NCBI GenBank assembly: GCA_018335855.1
Contig: JAGXRM010000030.1
Span: 107,137-171,136, forward strand
Source of the DNA: Clostridiales bacterium
Lineage (GTDB): Bacteria > Bacillota > Dethiobacteria > Dethiobacterales > Dethiobacteraceae
Reading direction: 5' to 3'
Length of the DNA: 64,000 bases
Position 1 is the first letter of the stretch, and each line of letters starts with the position of its first letter. A model generated the notes under the pieces. It worked only from the letters and a program-made list of their open reading frames with translations. It did not search any database and was not told where the DNA came from. This document shows positions 28,774 to 37,432 of this stretch, one piece after another. Position numbers and translations under genes: made by a program.

Positions 28774-29394
28774 ATGCTCTTTAAGCGCTTACACCAACCC
28801 TGGGAAATCCGTGTTTTCCATTGGCTCTTTACGATCGTAATCACCATTAAACTGTGGAGCGGCTTCTACATCAGTTTTCCCCACCCGGCCTGGGGATTCA
28901 ACGGCATGTACTCCGCCAGGATGACCCATGCATTAATGACTCCGACCCTGGCAGCGCTTTTAACCTTTCGCATCTATTTTGCTCTGCTTACCAGAGACTG
29001 GCGGCAAATTTTTATCTGGCGCAGACTGGACTTTAAACAAATCAGACCGTGGTTGAGATATTTTTTATTTTTGGACGATGAAACGCCAATTCAGGAAAAA
29101 TACAGTATTGCACAACGGCTGATCTTTACTGCCATGTTTTTAACCATGCCTGTTTTTTATACAACCGGAGTTATTATGCTCAACATTCCCTTTTTCCGCT
29201 GGCTAAATGTGTTCTACGGCGGCCAGGGGATCTCACGGATTGTCCACTATCTGTTTTCCGTCTTCCTTCTCGCTATCATTGCTGTTCATGTTTACCTGGC
29301 AATGACAACCAGTATCGAAAGACTGCGAGCCATGTTCTCCGGCTACCTCCATCACAGAAAGATTCCGGGATCTAAAGAAGGTGAAGAGAACTGA
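28774..29394 (+). CDS. hyaC: Hydrogenase b-type cytochrome subunit
   Basis: A 206-residue protein with four membrane helices. Candidate heme ligands are His in VFHWLF (helix 1), MTHALM (helix 2), IVHYLF and AVHVYLA (helices 3-4), as in HyaC-type cytochromes. It should pass electrons from the small subunit to the menaquinone pool. The ATG at 28774 follows TAGGAGGAGA, which overlaps the large-subunit stop region. Confidence 0.93.
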   Translation: MLFKRLHQPWEIRVFHWLFTIVITIKLWSGFYISFPHPAWGFNGMYSARMTHALMTPTLAALLTFRIYFALLTRDWRQIFIWRRLDFKQIRPWLRYFLFLDDETPIQEKYSIAQRLIFTAMFLTMPVFYTTGVIMLNIPFFRWLNVFYGGQGISRIVHYLFSVFLLAIIAVHVYLAMTTSIERLRAMFSGYLHHRKIPGSKEGEEN

Positions 29395-29861
29395 CAAAAC
29401 AGTCAAGTATCAACCTGGTTGCCATGGGCAATCCGGTTATGAGTGATGACGGGTTGGGTCCTTATATATTAAAACAACTAAAAAAAATGCCGCAGATACG
29501 CGGCGTGTCTTATTACAACGCAGCTACGGACAGCCTTTCCTGTTTTCAGTTATTAAAGGATACCGGAAAGATTCTGATTGTTGACGCCTTACATGGCGGG
29601 TACAGTCCGGGCACCACTTACCGGATCCGCGCCAACAGGCTTAATTTAGACTCCATGCATATGTTTTCACTGCATGAAATGCATCTGTTGCACCTGGCTG
29701 CCCGTTTTTTTCCAGAGCGGCTGCGGGAGATAACCGTTCTTGCCGTTGAACCGGAAAATATCGAGCCTGGATTATCGCTTTCCGCTATGGTACAGTCAGC
29801 CGTCCCCCTCCTGATACGCTTAATCATCCAGGAAATCTCCCGCATAAAGACGGTTATCTAA
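29391..29861 (+). CDS. hyaD: Hydrogenase maturation protease
   Basis: The HyaD/HybD-type endopeptidase that trims the large subunit C-terminus after nickel insertion. Metal-sensing acids: Glu/Asp in MSDDGLG, Asp in IVDALHGG, and His in SLHEMHLLHLA. The first ATG (29424) would cut into strand beta-1 (INLVAMGNP). The frame is open from 29391, where CTG overlaps the cytochrome stop (CTGA) and GAAGGTGAAGAG lies upstream. A CTG start giving MTKQSSINLVAMGNP (156 residues) is therefore likely. Otherwise the protein would begin at ATG 29424. Confidence 0.88.
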   Translation: MTKQSSINLVAMGNPVMSDDGLGPYILKQLKKMPQIRGVSYYNAATDSLSCFQLLKDTGKILIVDALHGGYSPGTTYRIRANRLNLDSMHMFSLHEMHLLHLAARFFPERLREITVLAVEPENIEPGLSLSAMVQSAVPLLIRLIIQEISRIKTVI

Positions 29862-29864
29862 ATA

Positions 29865-29889
29865 AAAAACCAGGCTATGCCTGGTTTTC
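29865..29889. terminator. Bidirectional terminator between hydrogenase and ylzJ-tepA operons
   Basis: Stem AAAACCAGGC / GCCTGGTTTT with loop TAT, A-run before and T-run after. It ends the plus-strand hydrogenase operon and overlaps the ylzJ stop on the minus strand. Confidence 0.85.
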
Positions 29890-30102
29890 TGCCTTATATT
29901 GTATGATCGCTCCCGGCTGGATACTTGATTCCAAATAGTCAGTAGCGTTTGTAGATATTAGCCTGACAACTCTGGCACTGTCCAAATCCAGTTTTTCAAC
30001 AATTAGTGTGCCCCCATTCTTCCAGGGAAGCTCAGAATATACAGGCTGGTGACCTTCGTTTCCGTCAAGCACAGTCTCCAGGGGCATCACAGTCCAAAGC
30101 AT
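29875..30102 (-). CDS. YlzJ-like protein
   Basis: A 75-residue protein beginning [14 protein letters not shown], the typical YlzJ opening. Function unknown, but it is constantly linked to tepA in spore formers. Its ATG overlaps the tepA stop (TGATG), so it is coupled. No membrane segment or cysteines. Confidence 0.85.
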   Translation of the reverse strand: MLWTVMPLETVLDGNEGHQPVYSELPWKNGGTLIVEKLDLDSARVVRLISTNATDYLESSIQPGAIIQYKAENQA

Positions 30103-30908
30103 CAGTGCACCACCCCTTGTTCAGCACGGGCGTCTATCAGTTCCTGGAGCTTCTTGATTGCCTGCCCGAGTCCGCCCACTTCATCTATCAGACCGTCATC
30201 CACGGCGTCCTTGCCCACCATCACCGTACCAATGTCCCTGGCCAGTTGATCAGTACAGAACATCGCCTGGCGGAACTTATCTTTGGAAATACGGGAATGG
30301 GCAGTGACAAATTTTATAACTCTGTCCTGCATCTTATCCAGGTATTCATATGTCTGCGGCACACCGATAACTAAGCCACTTAACCGTATGGGATGGATGG
30401 TCATCGTTGCCGTTTCCGTGATGAACGAATAGTCCGAGCTTACAGCAATAGGTACACCAATGCTGTGTCCTCCGCCCAGAACCAGTGTAACACTGGGCTT
30501 AGTGAGAGTGTCAATCATTTCGGCAATGGCCAGGCCCGCTTCCACATCACCGCCAACAGTATTCAGAATAACTAGCAATCCCTGTATTCTGGGGTTTTGT
30601 TCAATCGCGACAAGTTGCGGTATCACATGCTCATATTTTGTTGTTTTGTTTTGTGGAGGCAACGTGATATGGCCCTCAATCTGACCGATGATTGTTATGG
30701 TGTGGATACCGTTTTCAGGCACCTGTTGAGGGATATTTGTCTGGCCTAACTGTTGAATGTTCTGCAAAATATCTTGTTCTTTTTCTTTTTCTTGTGTGTT
30801 CGTTTTGGGTTGCTCCTGAGGAGACGGTTCCGTAGTTTTCCGCACCCTGCGAGTATGAGCCGGCCGTCTGCGTTGGGGAGGTAGAGTCAAAGCGTCACTT
30901 CCTAACAT
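30102..30908 (-). CDS. tepA: TepA/YmfB, ClpP-fold serine protease of sporulation
   Basis: A 268-residue protein. Residues 1-70 are polar and disordered (Pro, Gln, Glu-rich); residues 75-260 are a ClpP-like domain with an oxyanion stretch [10 protein letters not shown], nucleophile Ser in GGGHSIGVP and catalytic His in TMTIHPI. TepA degrades small acid-soluble spore proteins at germination or aids export, depending on the study. No ClpP axial-loop partner is encoded nearby. It is followed by ylzJ as in Bacillus. Confidence 0.9.
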   Translation of the reverse strand: MLGSDALTLPPQRRRPAHTRRVRKTTEPSPQEQPKTNTQEKEKEQDILQNIQQLGQTNIPQQVPENGIHTITIIGQIEGHITLPPQNKTTKYEHVIPQLVAIEQNPRIQGLLVILNTVGGDVEAGLAIAEMIDTLTKPSVTLVLGGGHSIGVPIAVSSDYSFITETATMTIHPIRLSGLVIGVPQTYEYLDKMQDRVIKFVTAHSRISKDKFRQAMFCTDQLARDIGTVMVGKDAVDDGLIDEVGGLGQAIKKLQELIDARAEQGVVH

Positions 30909-30954
30909 AGATTCTCTACTCTATTCTCCCAATCAATGCAGCTGCTTATACTTG

Positions 30955-32658
30955 TCAGGCGTCGATAATAATCGGCAGGATCATCGGACGGCGATGCATT
31001 TTCTCCCAGATAAACCGCGAAAGGGAATCGCGGACAGCATTTTTAAAAACTGACCATTCCTGTCTTTTACCGTTATTGCACTTCTCCAGGGAACGGGCCA
31101 CATGGGCGCGCGCCTCTTCGAGCAAATCTTCGGATTCGCGCACATAAACAAATCCTCTGGAGTAAATCTCAGGCCCGGAAACAATCTCGCCAGTGGCTCT
31201 GCTGATACTGAGTACAACAATAAGTATTCCGTCCTGTGACAGCAACTTGCGGTCACGCAGGACAATGCTGCCTACGTCACCCACACCAAGTCCGTCAACC
31301 AGAACTCTGCCTGCTGTAACCGTTCCAACCATTCTTCCTGTGTTCGGCGTAAACTCCAGAACCTGGCCGTTCTCTGAGATAAAGACATTGTCTTCTGGAA
31401 TACCGACTTTTTCAGCTACCTTACGATGATGAATCAAATGTCTGTATTCCCCGTGGATAGGAATGAGATATTTAGGCTTTAGAAGATTGAGCATCAGTTT
31501 TAATTCTTCCTGGGAGGCATGTCCGGAAACGTGAATTCCAGAAACCCTTTCATAAATAACGTTGGCGCCTCTTCTGAAAAGATTGTCAATTGTTCTTGAA
31601 ACCAGCTTCTCATTGCCGGGAATTGCTGTTGCAGAAATAATGACTGTGTCACCGTGCCTGATTTCCACTTTTCTGTGCTCTGCCATGGAGATACGGGTCA
31701 GCGCAGACATCGGTTCCCCCTGACTACCCGTAGTGATAATACAGGCCTTCTCCGGGGGCATGGCGTTTAGGTCATCCACATCCACGAGCGTACCTTCGCA
31801 TACGTTCAGGTACCCCAATTCCTGGGCAATCGCAACAACATTGACCATGCTCCTGCCCACCACCGCTACCTTACGCTTGTAGTGGCATGCCGCATCGATT
31901 ACCTGTTGTATACGATGAACGTTAGATGCAAACGTGGCAAGAATGATTCTTTGTTTAGATGTGCGGAATATATCCATAATGGATGCGCCCACTTCTTTTT
32001 CTGAAAGCGTGTAACCGGGGCGTTCCGCATTGGTGCTGTCAGATAAAGCAACCAAGACGCCTTTCTCACCAATTCTAGCCAGTTTGTAATAGTCCGTAGG
32101 ATCAGCATTAACCGGGGTTTGGTCAAACTTAAAATCTCCGGTGTGTACCACTGTTCCCACGGGAGTTTTGATTGCGATTCCGACGGAATCAGGGATACTG
32201 TGATTCGTACGGAAAAATTCCATTTTAAAGCTGCCTAGTTCCAACTTCTCATCCGGGTTAATCATATTTAGTTCGCAGTTTGCCAGAATATGATGTTCAC
32301 GCAGCTTCCCTTGCACAAGGCCCAACGTCAATTTTGTACCATAGATAGGTACGTTTATCTGCTGTAATACATACGGCAGTGCACCAATATGATCCTCGTG
32401 CCCGTGGGTTAGAACAATCGCCAGAATCTTATCCTTGTTTTCAACCAGGTATGTAATATCAGGGATGACTATATCAATCCCCAGCATTTCATCACCGGGA
32501 AACGCCAAACCGGAATCTATGACAATAATTTCATCTTTATAGCGAATGACAAACATATTTTTGCCGATTTCGCCGATTCCGCCAAGGGGGATAATCTGCA
32601 ATTTTTCTTGCGTAACAGGCTTTCCCTTGCCTCTTCTTCTGCTGTGATTAGTTGACAT
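30955..32658 (-). CDS. rnj: Ribonuclease J
   Basis: A 567-residue metallo-beta-lactamase/beta-CASP ribonuclease with 5'-exonuclease and endonuclease activity on mRNA. Zinc motif HGHEDH at residues 85-90, HTGDFKFD, the beta-CASP part with TTGSQGEP, and HVSGHASQEE. A basic N-terminal tail (NHSRRRGKGK) precedes the fold. GGAGGTG upstream of the ATG. In this position Bacillus has rnjB. Confidence 0.96.
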   Translation of the reverse strand: MSTNHSRRRGKGKPVTQEKLQIIPLGGIGEIGKNMFVIRYKDEIIVIDSGLAFPGDEMLGIDIVIPDITYLVENKDKILAIVLTHGHEDHIGALPYVLQQINVPIYGTKLTLGLVQGKLREHHILANCELNMINPDEKLELGSFKMEFFRTNHSIPDSVGIAIKTPVGTVVHTGDFKFDQTPVNADPTDYYKLARIGEKGVLVALSDSTNAERPGYTLSEKEVGASIMDIFRTSKQRIILATFASNVHRIQQVIDAACHYKRKVAVVGRSMVNVVAIAQELGYLNVCEGTLVDVDDLNAMPPEKACIITTGSQGEPMSALTRISMAEHRKVEIRHGDTVIISATAIPGNEKLVSRTIDNLFRRGANVIYERVSGIHVSGHASQEELKLMLNLLKPKYLIPIHGEYRHLIHHRKVAEKVGIPEDNVFISENGQVLEFTPNTGRMVGTVTAGRVLVDGLGVGDVGSIVLRDRKLLSQDGILIVVLSISRATGEIVSGPEIYSRGFVYVRESEDLLEEARAHVARSLEKCNNGKRQEWSVFKNAVRDSLSRFIWEKMHRRPMILPIIIDA

Positions 32659-32758
32659 AATGTTTGTTTCACCTCCTTTATTTCCAATTTCGTCCTCATA
32701 TCACTAAATTACATTATACTGAAATAGTACCCCCGTTGCAAGTTTGCTAGTAGCAAAC

Positions 32759-32790
32759 AAAAAAGCCGCGGATTACCCGACGGCCTTTAT
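32759..32790 (-). terminator. Terminator after dapA
   Basis: Minus-strand AAAGGCCG pairs with CGGCTTTT (one G-U), then TTGTTTGC. The hairpin lies 18 bases after the dapA stop, so RNase J needs its own promoter or read-through. Confidence 0.75.
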
Positions 32791-32807
32791 GTAAAAAGGT
32801 TAAACAA

Positions 32808-33683
32808 TCAAACCTGACCCAGAACTTTTTTTAGTTCTTCGTATTGCTCCTCAGTTAGTTCAACCAGAGGCAGACGAACAGGACCAACATCATGACCGAG
32901 AATGTTCATTGCAGTTTTTATGGGTACAGGATTTGTTGCAATGAAAATTGTTTTAAATAAATTGAGGAGGCTATAGTGTATGCGTGCAGCTAATGCTGTC
33001 TCCCCTGCGTGAAATGCCGTAATCATATTTTTAATATCCTTGGCAGCCACATGTGAAGCGACGGAAACTACTCCACGACCGCCTAAAGCAAGAATAGGCA
33101 GCGTCGCCACGTCATCACCGCTGTACAACACAAAGTCAGCAGGGGCACCCGCACAAATGCGGGAAATCTGCTCTACATTACCGCTCGCTTCTTTTACAGC
33201 CACAATATTTGGAATCTGTGCCAGGCGCAGCGTTGTTTCCGCTGTCATACTAGCTACTGTCCTAGTTGGAACATTATAAAGCATGACGGGTAAATCGGTA
33301 GCGGCGGCAGCTGTGGCAAAGTGCTGGTAGATCCCTTCCTGTGAAGGCTTATTATAGTACGGGACGACAAGCATGATCCCGTCTACACCACATTCCCCGG
33401 CGGCTTTCGTTAGCTGCAGCGTATCCATAGTACTATTGGTGCCTGTTCCCGCTAAAACCTTAGCCCTCCCTTTGAGCGCTCCGGCGACGGTACGAAAGAG
33501 CCTAATTTTCTCCTCATCAGTGAGTGTAGATGCTTCCCCGGTTGTGCCGGCAACCACTACGCCGTCTGCACCGTTATCCACCAGATAAACAGCCAGTTCT
33601 GCTGCTTTATCATAATTTACTTCACCGTCGGCGGTGAAAGGTGTAACCATCGCTGTAAGTAAATTTCCAAAGTAAACTGACAT
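32808..33683 (-). CDS. dapA: 4-Hydroxy-tetrahydrodipicolinate synthase
   Basis: A 291-residue TIM-barrel aldolase that condenses pyruvate with aspartate semialdehyde, giving the precursor of both DAP/lysine and dipicolinate. Seen: GTTGEASTL, Tyr in YNVPTRT, Schiff-base Lys in AVKEASGN, and GDDVATLP. ATG at 33683 or 33686 both follow GGAGGTGA; the longer frame upstream is not conserved-looking. Confidence 0.96.
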   Translation of the reverse strand: MSVYFGNLLTAMVTPFTADGEVNYDKAAELAVYLVDNGADGVVVAGTTGEASTLTDEEKIRLFRTVAGALKGRAKVLAGTGTNSTMDTLQLTKAAGECGVDGIMLVVPYYNKPSQEGIYQHFATAAAATDLPVMLYNVPTRTVASMTAETTLRLAQIPNIVAVKEASGNVEQISRICAGAPADFVLYSGDDVATLPILALGGRGVVSVASHVAAKDIKNMITAFHAGETALAARIHYSLLNLFKTIFIATNPVPIKTAMNILGHDVGPVRLPLVELTEEQYEELKKVLGQV

Positions 33684-33756
33684 CATTTCACCTCCAAAAT
33701 AAGCCAATAAAGGCTTTAACACATTATAACAAACGGTATGTTATTTTTCAAACAGA

Positions 33757-34974
33757 TTATATGTCCAGCCGGAATTCAAGGTGAAGAGCTTTAACAGCAT
33801 CCCCAACTTTTCTTTCCGGAATCAGGCAGGATATATTGAGATGGGAATCCGCAGTCTGCAAGATTTCAGTGCCTGCCCGGTTCAGAGCTTTTACTACCCT
33901 GGCCATAACACCGGGTATTCCTCTCATTCCGGTACCAACCACGCTTACTTTTGCAAATCCTGCCTTTACCTGAGGTTCATAACCAAGAGAAGATAATATT
34001 TCTGCAGTTTTCTGTGCGTCTTGAGCCGGGACGGTAAACATCCTTTCGAAAGGCGACAGATTAATTAAATCAATGCTGATGCCGGTTTCTGAAATTTTTT
34101 CCAGAATGGTTTCTATTTCCTGCCCGGCTGCCTGCGGTGCATGTAAGCGTATTTGCGCCAGTCCTGTTATATGGGTAATTCCGTTTACCACTCTGTCTCT
34201 GGCAATAAAACCTTTATCGTCGATAGCTTTTTTATGGGTCACAAGAGTTCCGGCACTGCCTTCTCCTGTTTTTCTAAGCGAGATAGGCAAATTGTATTGC
34301 AAAGCGATATCGACTGCCCGTGGATGGATGACCTTCGCGCCTTCTCTGGCTAGCTGCAGGACTTCCTGGTAGCCGATATTTTTAATTGGCCGGGCTTCGG
34401 GTACCAAGCGGGGGTCTGCCGTCATTACGGAGTCAACGTCAGAATATATCTCCACCATTTCGGCAGCTATAGCTGCCCCCAGGGCGACGGCTGTCGTATC
34501 TGAACCGCCCCTTCCCAGGGTATTCACTTCTCCGTCCTCACTGACTCCCTGAAATCCGGCGACAACGGGAATCACCCCGGTCATTACAAGTTTTAATATG
34601 TGATCCTTTTTTATTCGTATAATTTCTGCGTGGGTGAAAACTCCATCTGATACAATGCCGGCTTGCCATCCGGTCAGTGCAACAGCAGGCATGCCCATTG
34701 ACTGTAACTCAATTGCCAGCATAGCCGCAGAAATAATCTCCCCGCATGACAGAATCAAATCCGTTTCTCTGTCGGCAGGAGTCGGGGTAATCTCACGAAT
34801 CATTGCCAGCATAGTGTCCGTTGCATATGCATCGCCCTGCCTCCCCATGGCAGAAACGACAACAACAGGGCTTACCCCATCCTTGGTGGCCGCAGATATG
34901 TGACTTACCACTCTTTGCCGCAGTTCCCGGGTTGCCAAAGAAGAACCGCCAAATTTTTGCACGACCAGCCTCAT
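33757..34974 (-). CDS. dapG: Aspartokinase (DapG/LysC type)
   Basis: A 405-residue enzyme: kinase domain with VVQKFGGSSLA at the start and TLGRGGSDTTAVAL near residue 155, then two ACT domains from about 265 (TGLAQIRL and VSVVGTGMRGIPGV). Such alpha-type kinases are feedback-controlled by lysine, threonine or DAP. By position between dpaB and dapA it corresponds to Bacillus dapG, which feeds DAP and dipicolinate. GAGGGTGA lies before the ATG. Confidence 0.94.
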   Translation of the reverse strand: MRLVVQKFGGSSLATRELRQRVVSHISAATKDGVSPVVVVSAMGRQGDAYATDTMLAMIREITPTPADRETDLILSCGEIISAAMLAIELQSMGMPAVALTGWQAGIVSDGVFTHAEIIRIKKDHILKLVMTGVIPVVAGFQGVSEDGEVNTLGRGGSDTTAVALGAAIAAEMVEIYSDVDSVMTADPRLVPEARPIKNIGYQEVLQLAREGAKVIHPRAVDIALQYNLPISLRKTGEGSAGTLVTHKKAIDDKGFIARDRVVNGITHITGLAQIRLHAPQAAGQEIETILEKISETGISIDLINLSPFERMFTVPAQDAQKTAEILSSLGYEPQVKAGFAKVSVVGTGMRGIPGVMARVVKALNRAGTEILQTADSHLNISCLIPERKVGDAVKALHLEFRLDI

Positions 34975-34992
34975 CCATTCACCCTCTACCCT

Positions 34993-35604
34993 CTATCCTT
35001 TATACGGAAACGCTTCCGCTGCTAAATTTATTAACAAAGGTTGTAGCTGTCGACCATCCAATGCCTGAATCACGGTAGGCAAGATCAATTCCGTTTTGGC
35101 CACCAGGGAATTAGGTTTGTCAAAGGGACTGTCTTGCCCGAATGGGACCATATAAAAATTACGTGTGGAAAGTAATACGCCTAAGTTCTTTGCATTTAAC
35201 CCTAGCCCGTCGTTCGTGGAGATGGCAAGAACTACCGGTCTTTGATTACGTAACTGGGCTTTTGCTCCCATTAGTACGGCTGTGTCTGTAATGCCGTTTG
35301 CCAACTTAGCCAGCGTATTGCCGGTGCAAGGAGCAATAATAAACGCATCCAGCTTTACTTTTGGACCCAATGGTTCCGCATTAACAATACTGCTGATAAT
35401 CTTTTGCCCGGTAAGTTTAACAAGTCTCGTCTTCCATTCTATTGCTTCACCGAAACGTGTGTCTGTTTTATCCACGGAAGGTGAGACCAGCGGGTAAATT
35501 TCAGCCCCCTCCGCCAACAGCTTTTCAATTTCCGGAAATATTTTTTTCAAAGTACAATGGGATCCGGTCATCGCAAAACCAAGTTTTACCCCATTGAGCC
35601 TCAT
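34993..35604 (-). CDS. dpaB: Dipicolinate synthase subunit B
   Basis: A 203-residue flavoprotein-fold subunit (GFAMTGSHCTL, IIAPCTGNTLAKLANGITD, STNDGLGLNAKNL). With DpaA it oxidises dihydrodipicolinate to dipicolinic acid in the mother cell for loading into the spore core. The ATG overlaps the dpaA stop (ATGA). Confidence 0.95.
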   Translation of the reverse strand: MRLNGVKLGFAMTGSHCTLKKIFPEIEKLLAEGAEIYPLVSPSVDKTDTRFGEAIEWKTRLVKLTGQKIISSIVNAEPLGPKVKLDAFIIAPCTGNTLAKLANGITDTAVLMGAKAQLRNQRPVVLAISTNDGLGLNAKNLGVLLSTRNFYMVPFGQDSPFDKPNSLVAKTELILPTVIQALDGRQLQPLLINLAAEAFPYKG

Positions 35605-36491
35605 TTAGTGCCTCCTTCCTTATATGATCGAATTAAACGAGGGTAGACCCGGGATAAAATTTCCCCCGCTGCGGCAGGAGCAATTTTTCCCGGTAGGCCC
35701 AGAGCTAAGAAGCTTTTTATGCCCAATCGTTCTGCCGCCGTAAAATCCGTACCCCCGGGAAATGAAGCGATATCCACTACAATTGCACTTTTTGCAAGCT
35801 TCTTGAGAACGTTTTCTGTGACAACCGGAGCGGGCACTGTATTAAAAATATAATCAAAGCCAACAACTGAACGTTCCAATTCATGAATCTGAATTCCCCT
35901 GAATCCCAGAGCGTATGCCATTGCCAATGCTTCTTCACGTCTTGCGGCCACAGTCACATCTGCACCGAGACCTTGTAACGTTCTGGCAAGCGGAAGACCG
36001 CAGCGGCCAAAACCAATCACCATAGATTTGCTGCCATGTATTGTTCCCGGACTTTCCTGCATCGCCAGCGCCACAGCACCCTCTGCTGTAGGTATCGCAT
36101 TATAGATTGATATTTCATCATTATCCGCCGTAAGGACGATATGCATACCTATATTTTCCAACTCAAGTTTTAAGATTTGCGGGAAACTGCCGCAAAGTAA
36201 AATAAGCCCTGGTTTAAATAGTGCCCCCATTTCATCAAGTCCGACTTTCCTCCCAGAATAGGGCGCAAATATATTTCCTTCTTTATCCACACCGGCTAAT
36301 GGACAGATGATCGCGTCACAGTAATTAGGAAGTCCTCTATGGAGTAATGGTGATGTCAGGTGTGTACATTTTTCAAAGCCAAACATCCAGACATCGGCAC
36401 CGGCCTTAACTAGTTCTGCGGCAAGAACCACTTCACGGCCGTCTCCGCCGGCTATGACAATTCGCCATCCTTTCAGTCCATTTTTTTCCAC
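35601..36491 (-). CDS. dpaA: Dipicolinate synthase subunit A
   Basis: A 296-residue subunit with an N-terminal domain and a Rossmann NAD(P)-binding part (MVIGFGRCGLPLARTLQGLGADVTV). Start: GTG at 36491 seven bases after GGAGGAGG; the longer frame runs into the promoter. Together with dpaB, dapG and dapA it forms the DPA branch, although asd, which sits between dpaB and dapG in Bacillus, is absent. Confidence 0.95.
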   Translation of the reverse strand: MEKNGLKGWRIVIAGGDGREVVLAAELVKAGADVWMFGFEKCTHLTSPLLHRGLPNYCDAIICPLAGVDKEGNIFAPYSGRKVGLDEMGALFKPGLILLCGSFPQILKLELENIGMHIVLTADNDEISIYNAIPTAEGAVALAMQESPGTIHGSKSMVIGFGRCGLPLARTLQGLGADVTVAARREEALAMAYALGFRGIQIHELERSVVGFDYIFNTVPAPVVTENVLKKLAKSAIVVDIASFPGGTDFTAAERLGIKSFLALGLPGKIAPAAAGEILSRVYPRLIRSYKEGGTK

Positions 36492-36517
36492 GGTTTGCCT
36501 CCTCCGCACTAATAATT

Positions 36518-36549
36518 TAATATATGATAAAGTGCATTGAAAGCGTGAC
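36518..36549 (-). promoter_or_regulatory. Possible SigK-type promoter of dpaA
   Basis: Minus strand: GTCAC (36549-36545), 18 bases, CATATATTA (36526-36518). The latter fits the SigK -10 consensus CATANNNTA; the AC of the -35 is one base further away than usual. Bacillus spoVFA is SigK-dependent, so the match is plausible. Confidence 0.45.
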
Positions 36550-36560
36550 AGATTGGAAAT

Positions 36561-36595
36561 AAAAAAACCGGCCTGCCATTTAGCCAAGCCGGTTC
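36561..36595 (-). terminator. Terminator after the GSP17M-like gene
   Basis: Minus-strand AACCGGC / GCCGGTT stem with a 15-base loop, followed by TTTTTATTTCC. It isolates the dpa operon from upstream transcription. Confidence 0.75.
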
Positions 36596-36607
36596 CCGTT
36601 CTTGTGA

Positions 36608-37099
36608 TTAGTCGTGAATTTTTACTTCATCGGAACCGTTCTCACGGAAAACGGAAGCACAATCTTCCGCCAATTCTTCATCATCGGCTTCAACGGCAAC
36701 CAGGATACGCCCTTTGTGTAATTCCTGTTCCAGCCGCTCTCCTTCTTCTTCGGGGATACCATAATCAATAAGCCCGCCGGCAATCCCGCCGGTTACGATC
36801 CCTGTCAGTGCGCCCGCCAGCGGGCCGGCAGCAATAATAGGGCCAATACCCGGAATAAGCAGTGCTCCGGCTCCTGCTAATAGCCCGGCTATACCGCCTA
36901 CAGCACCTCCGGTTGCAGTCCCGTCGGCAAGATTTTGGTTCTCATAACCAGTTCCGCCGCCTTTACCACCTTTACCACCTTCATCATCTTTTGCAATCAA
37001 AGATATTTCCTCGTCATCAAAGTCACGGTTTTTAAGTTCACGGATTGCCTCTTCTGCCTGTTCTTTCGACCGGAACAATCCAACTACTGTCTGTGACAT
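36608..37099 (-). CDS. General stress protein 17M-like glycine-zipper protein
   Basis: A 163-residue protein. Residues 1-40 resemble the GSP17M/YflT fold (VVGLFRSKEQAEEAIRELKNRDF), then a glycine-rich linker (GGKGGKGGGTG). Residues 60-115 form a long Gly/Ala hydrophobic hairpin with glycine-zipper spacing (GGIAGLLAGAGALL, GGIAGGLIDYG), and the end is an acidic ferredoxin-like strand (GRILVAVEADDEE). Probably stress-related and membrane-associated; the biochemical role is unknown. It has its own terminator. Confidence 0.65.
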   Translation of the reverse strand: MSQTVVGLFRSKEQAEEAIRELKNRDFDDEEISLIAKDDEGGKGGKGGGTGYENQNLADGTATGGAVGGIAGLLAGAGALLIPGIGPIIAAGPLAGALTGIVTGGIAGGLIDYGIPEEEGERLEQELHKGRILVAVEADDEELAEDCASVFRENGSDEVKIHD

Positions 37100-37158
37100 C
37101 TAATTCCTCCTTTAGTTGATACAGTATTCATTTCATAGTATCAACCATAGGAATAAGA

Positions 37159-37431
37159 TTATTCACGACAGCCGTATTTCCGGGAATGTCGTTCAGGCGC
37201 AATATCCACGATTAAAACTTCCTCGCCAATTTTTTTCACAGATTCCCAGGGAATTATTAATTCCCTGGACGATTTGCCAAATTGCAGTCCCAGCCCCTTA
37301 GGGAAAATAATAATCGACTGAATACTGCCGCTGGTTCCATCAATAACCAAATCCGAATCACCAACATAACCCAGGCGTGCTCCGTCATGCAAATTAATAA
37401 TCTCTTTGCGGGACAGCCTTGATAACTCCAA
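37159..37431 (-). CDS. YlmC/YmxH-family PRC-barrel protein
   Basis: A 90-residue protein: ELSRLSRKEIINLHDGARLG at the start and GLQFGKSSRELIIPWESVKKIGEEVLIVD, the PRC-barrel pattern of YlmC/YmxH. The Bacillus homologue ymxH sits just before spoVFA, as here, and family members are linked to sporulation. The TTG at 37431 is spaced well from AAAGGGGG; a GTG at 37440 abuts that site. Confidence 0.8.
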   Translation of the reverse strand: MELSRLSRKEIINLHDGARLGYVGDSDLVIDGTSGSIQSIIIFPKGLGLQFGKSSRELIIPWESVKKIGEEVLIVDIAPERHSRKYGCRE

Positions 37432-37432
37432 A

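Noticed and set aside
26051..29861. Hydrogenase operon as a prophage or integrative element
   Set aside because: No integrase, repeats or attachment sites flank it; a simple insertion or rearrangement is enough.
32742..32758. Inverted repeat GTTTGCTAGTAGCAAAC near the RNase J promoter
   Set aside because: Only seven paired bases and close to the dapA terminator; could be chance. Not enough to call an operator.
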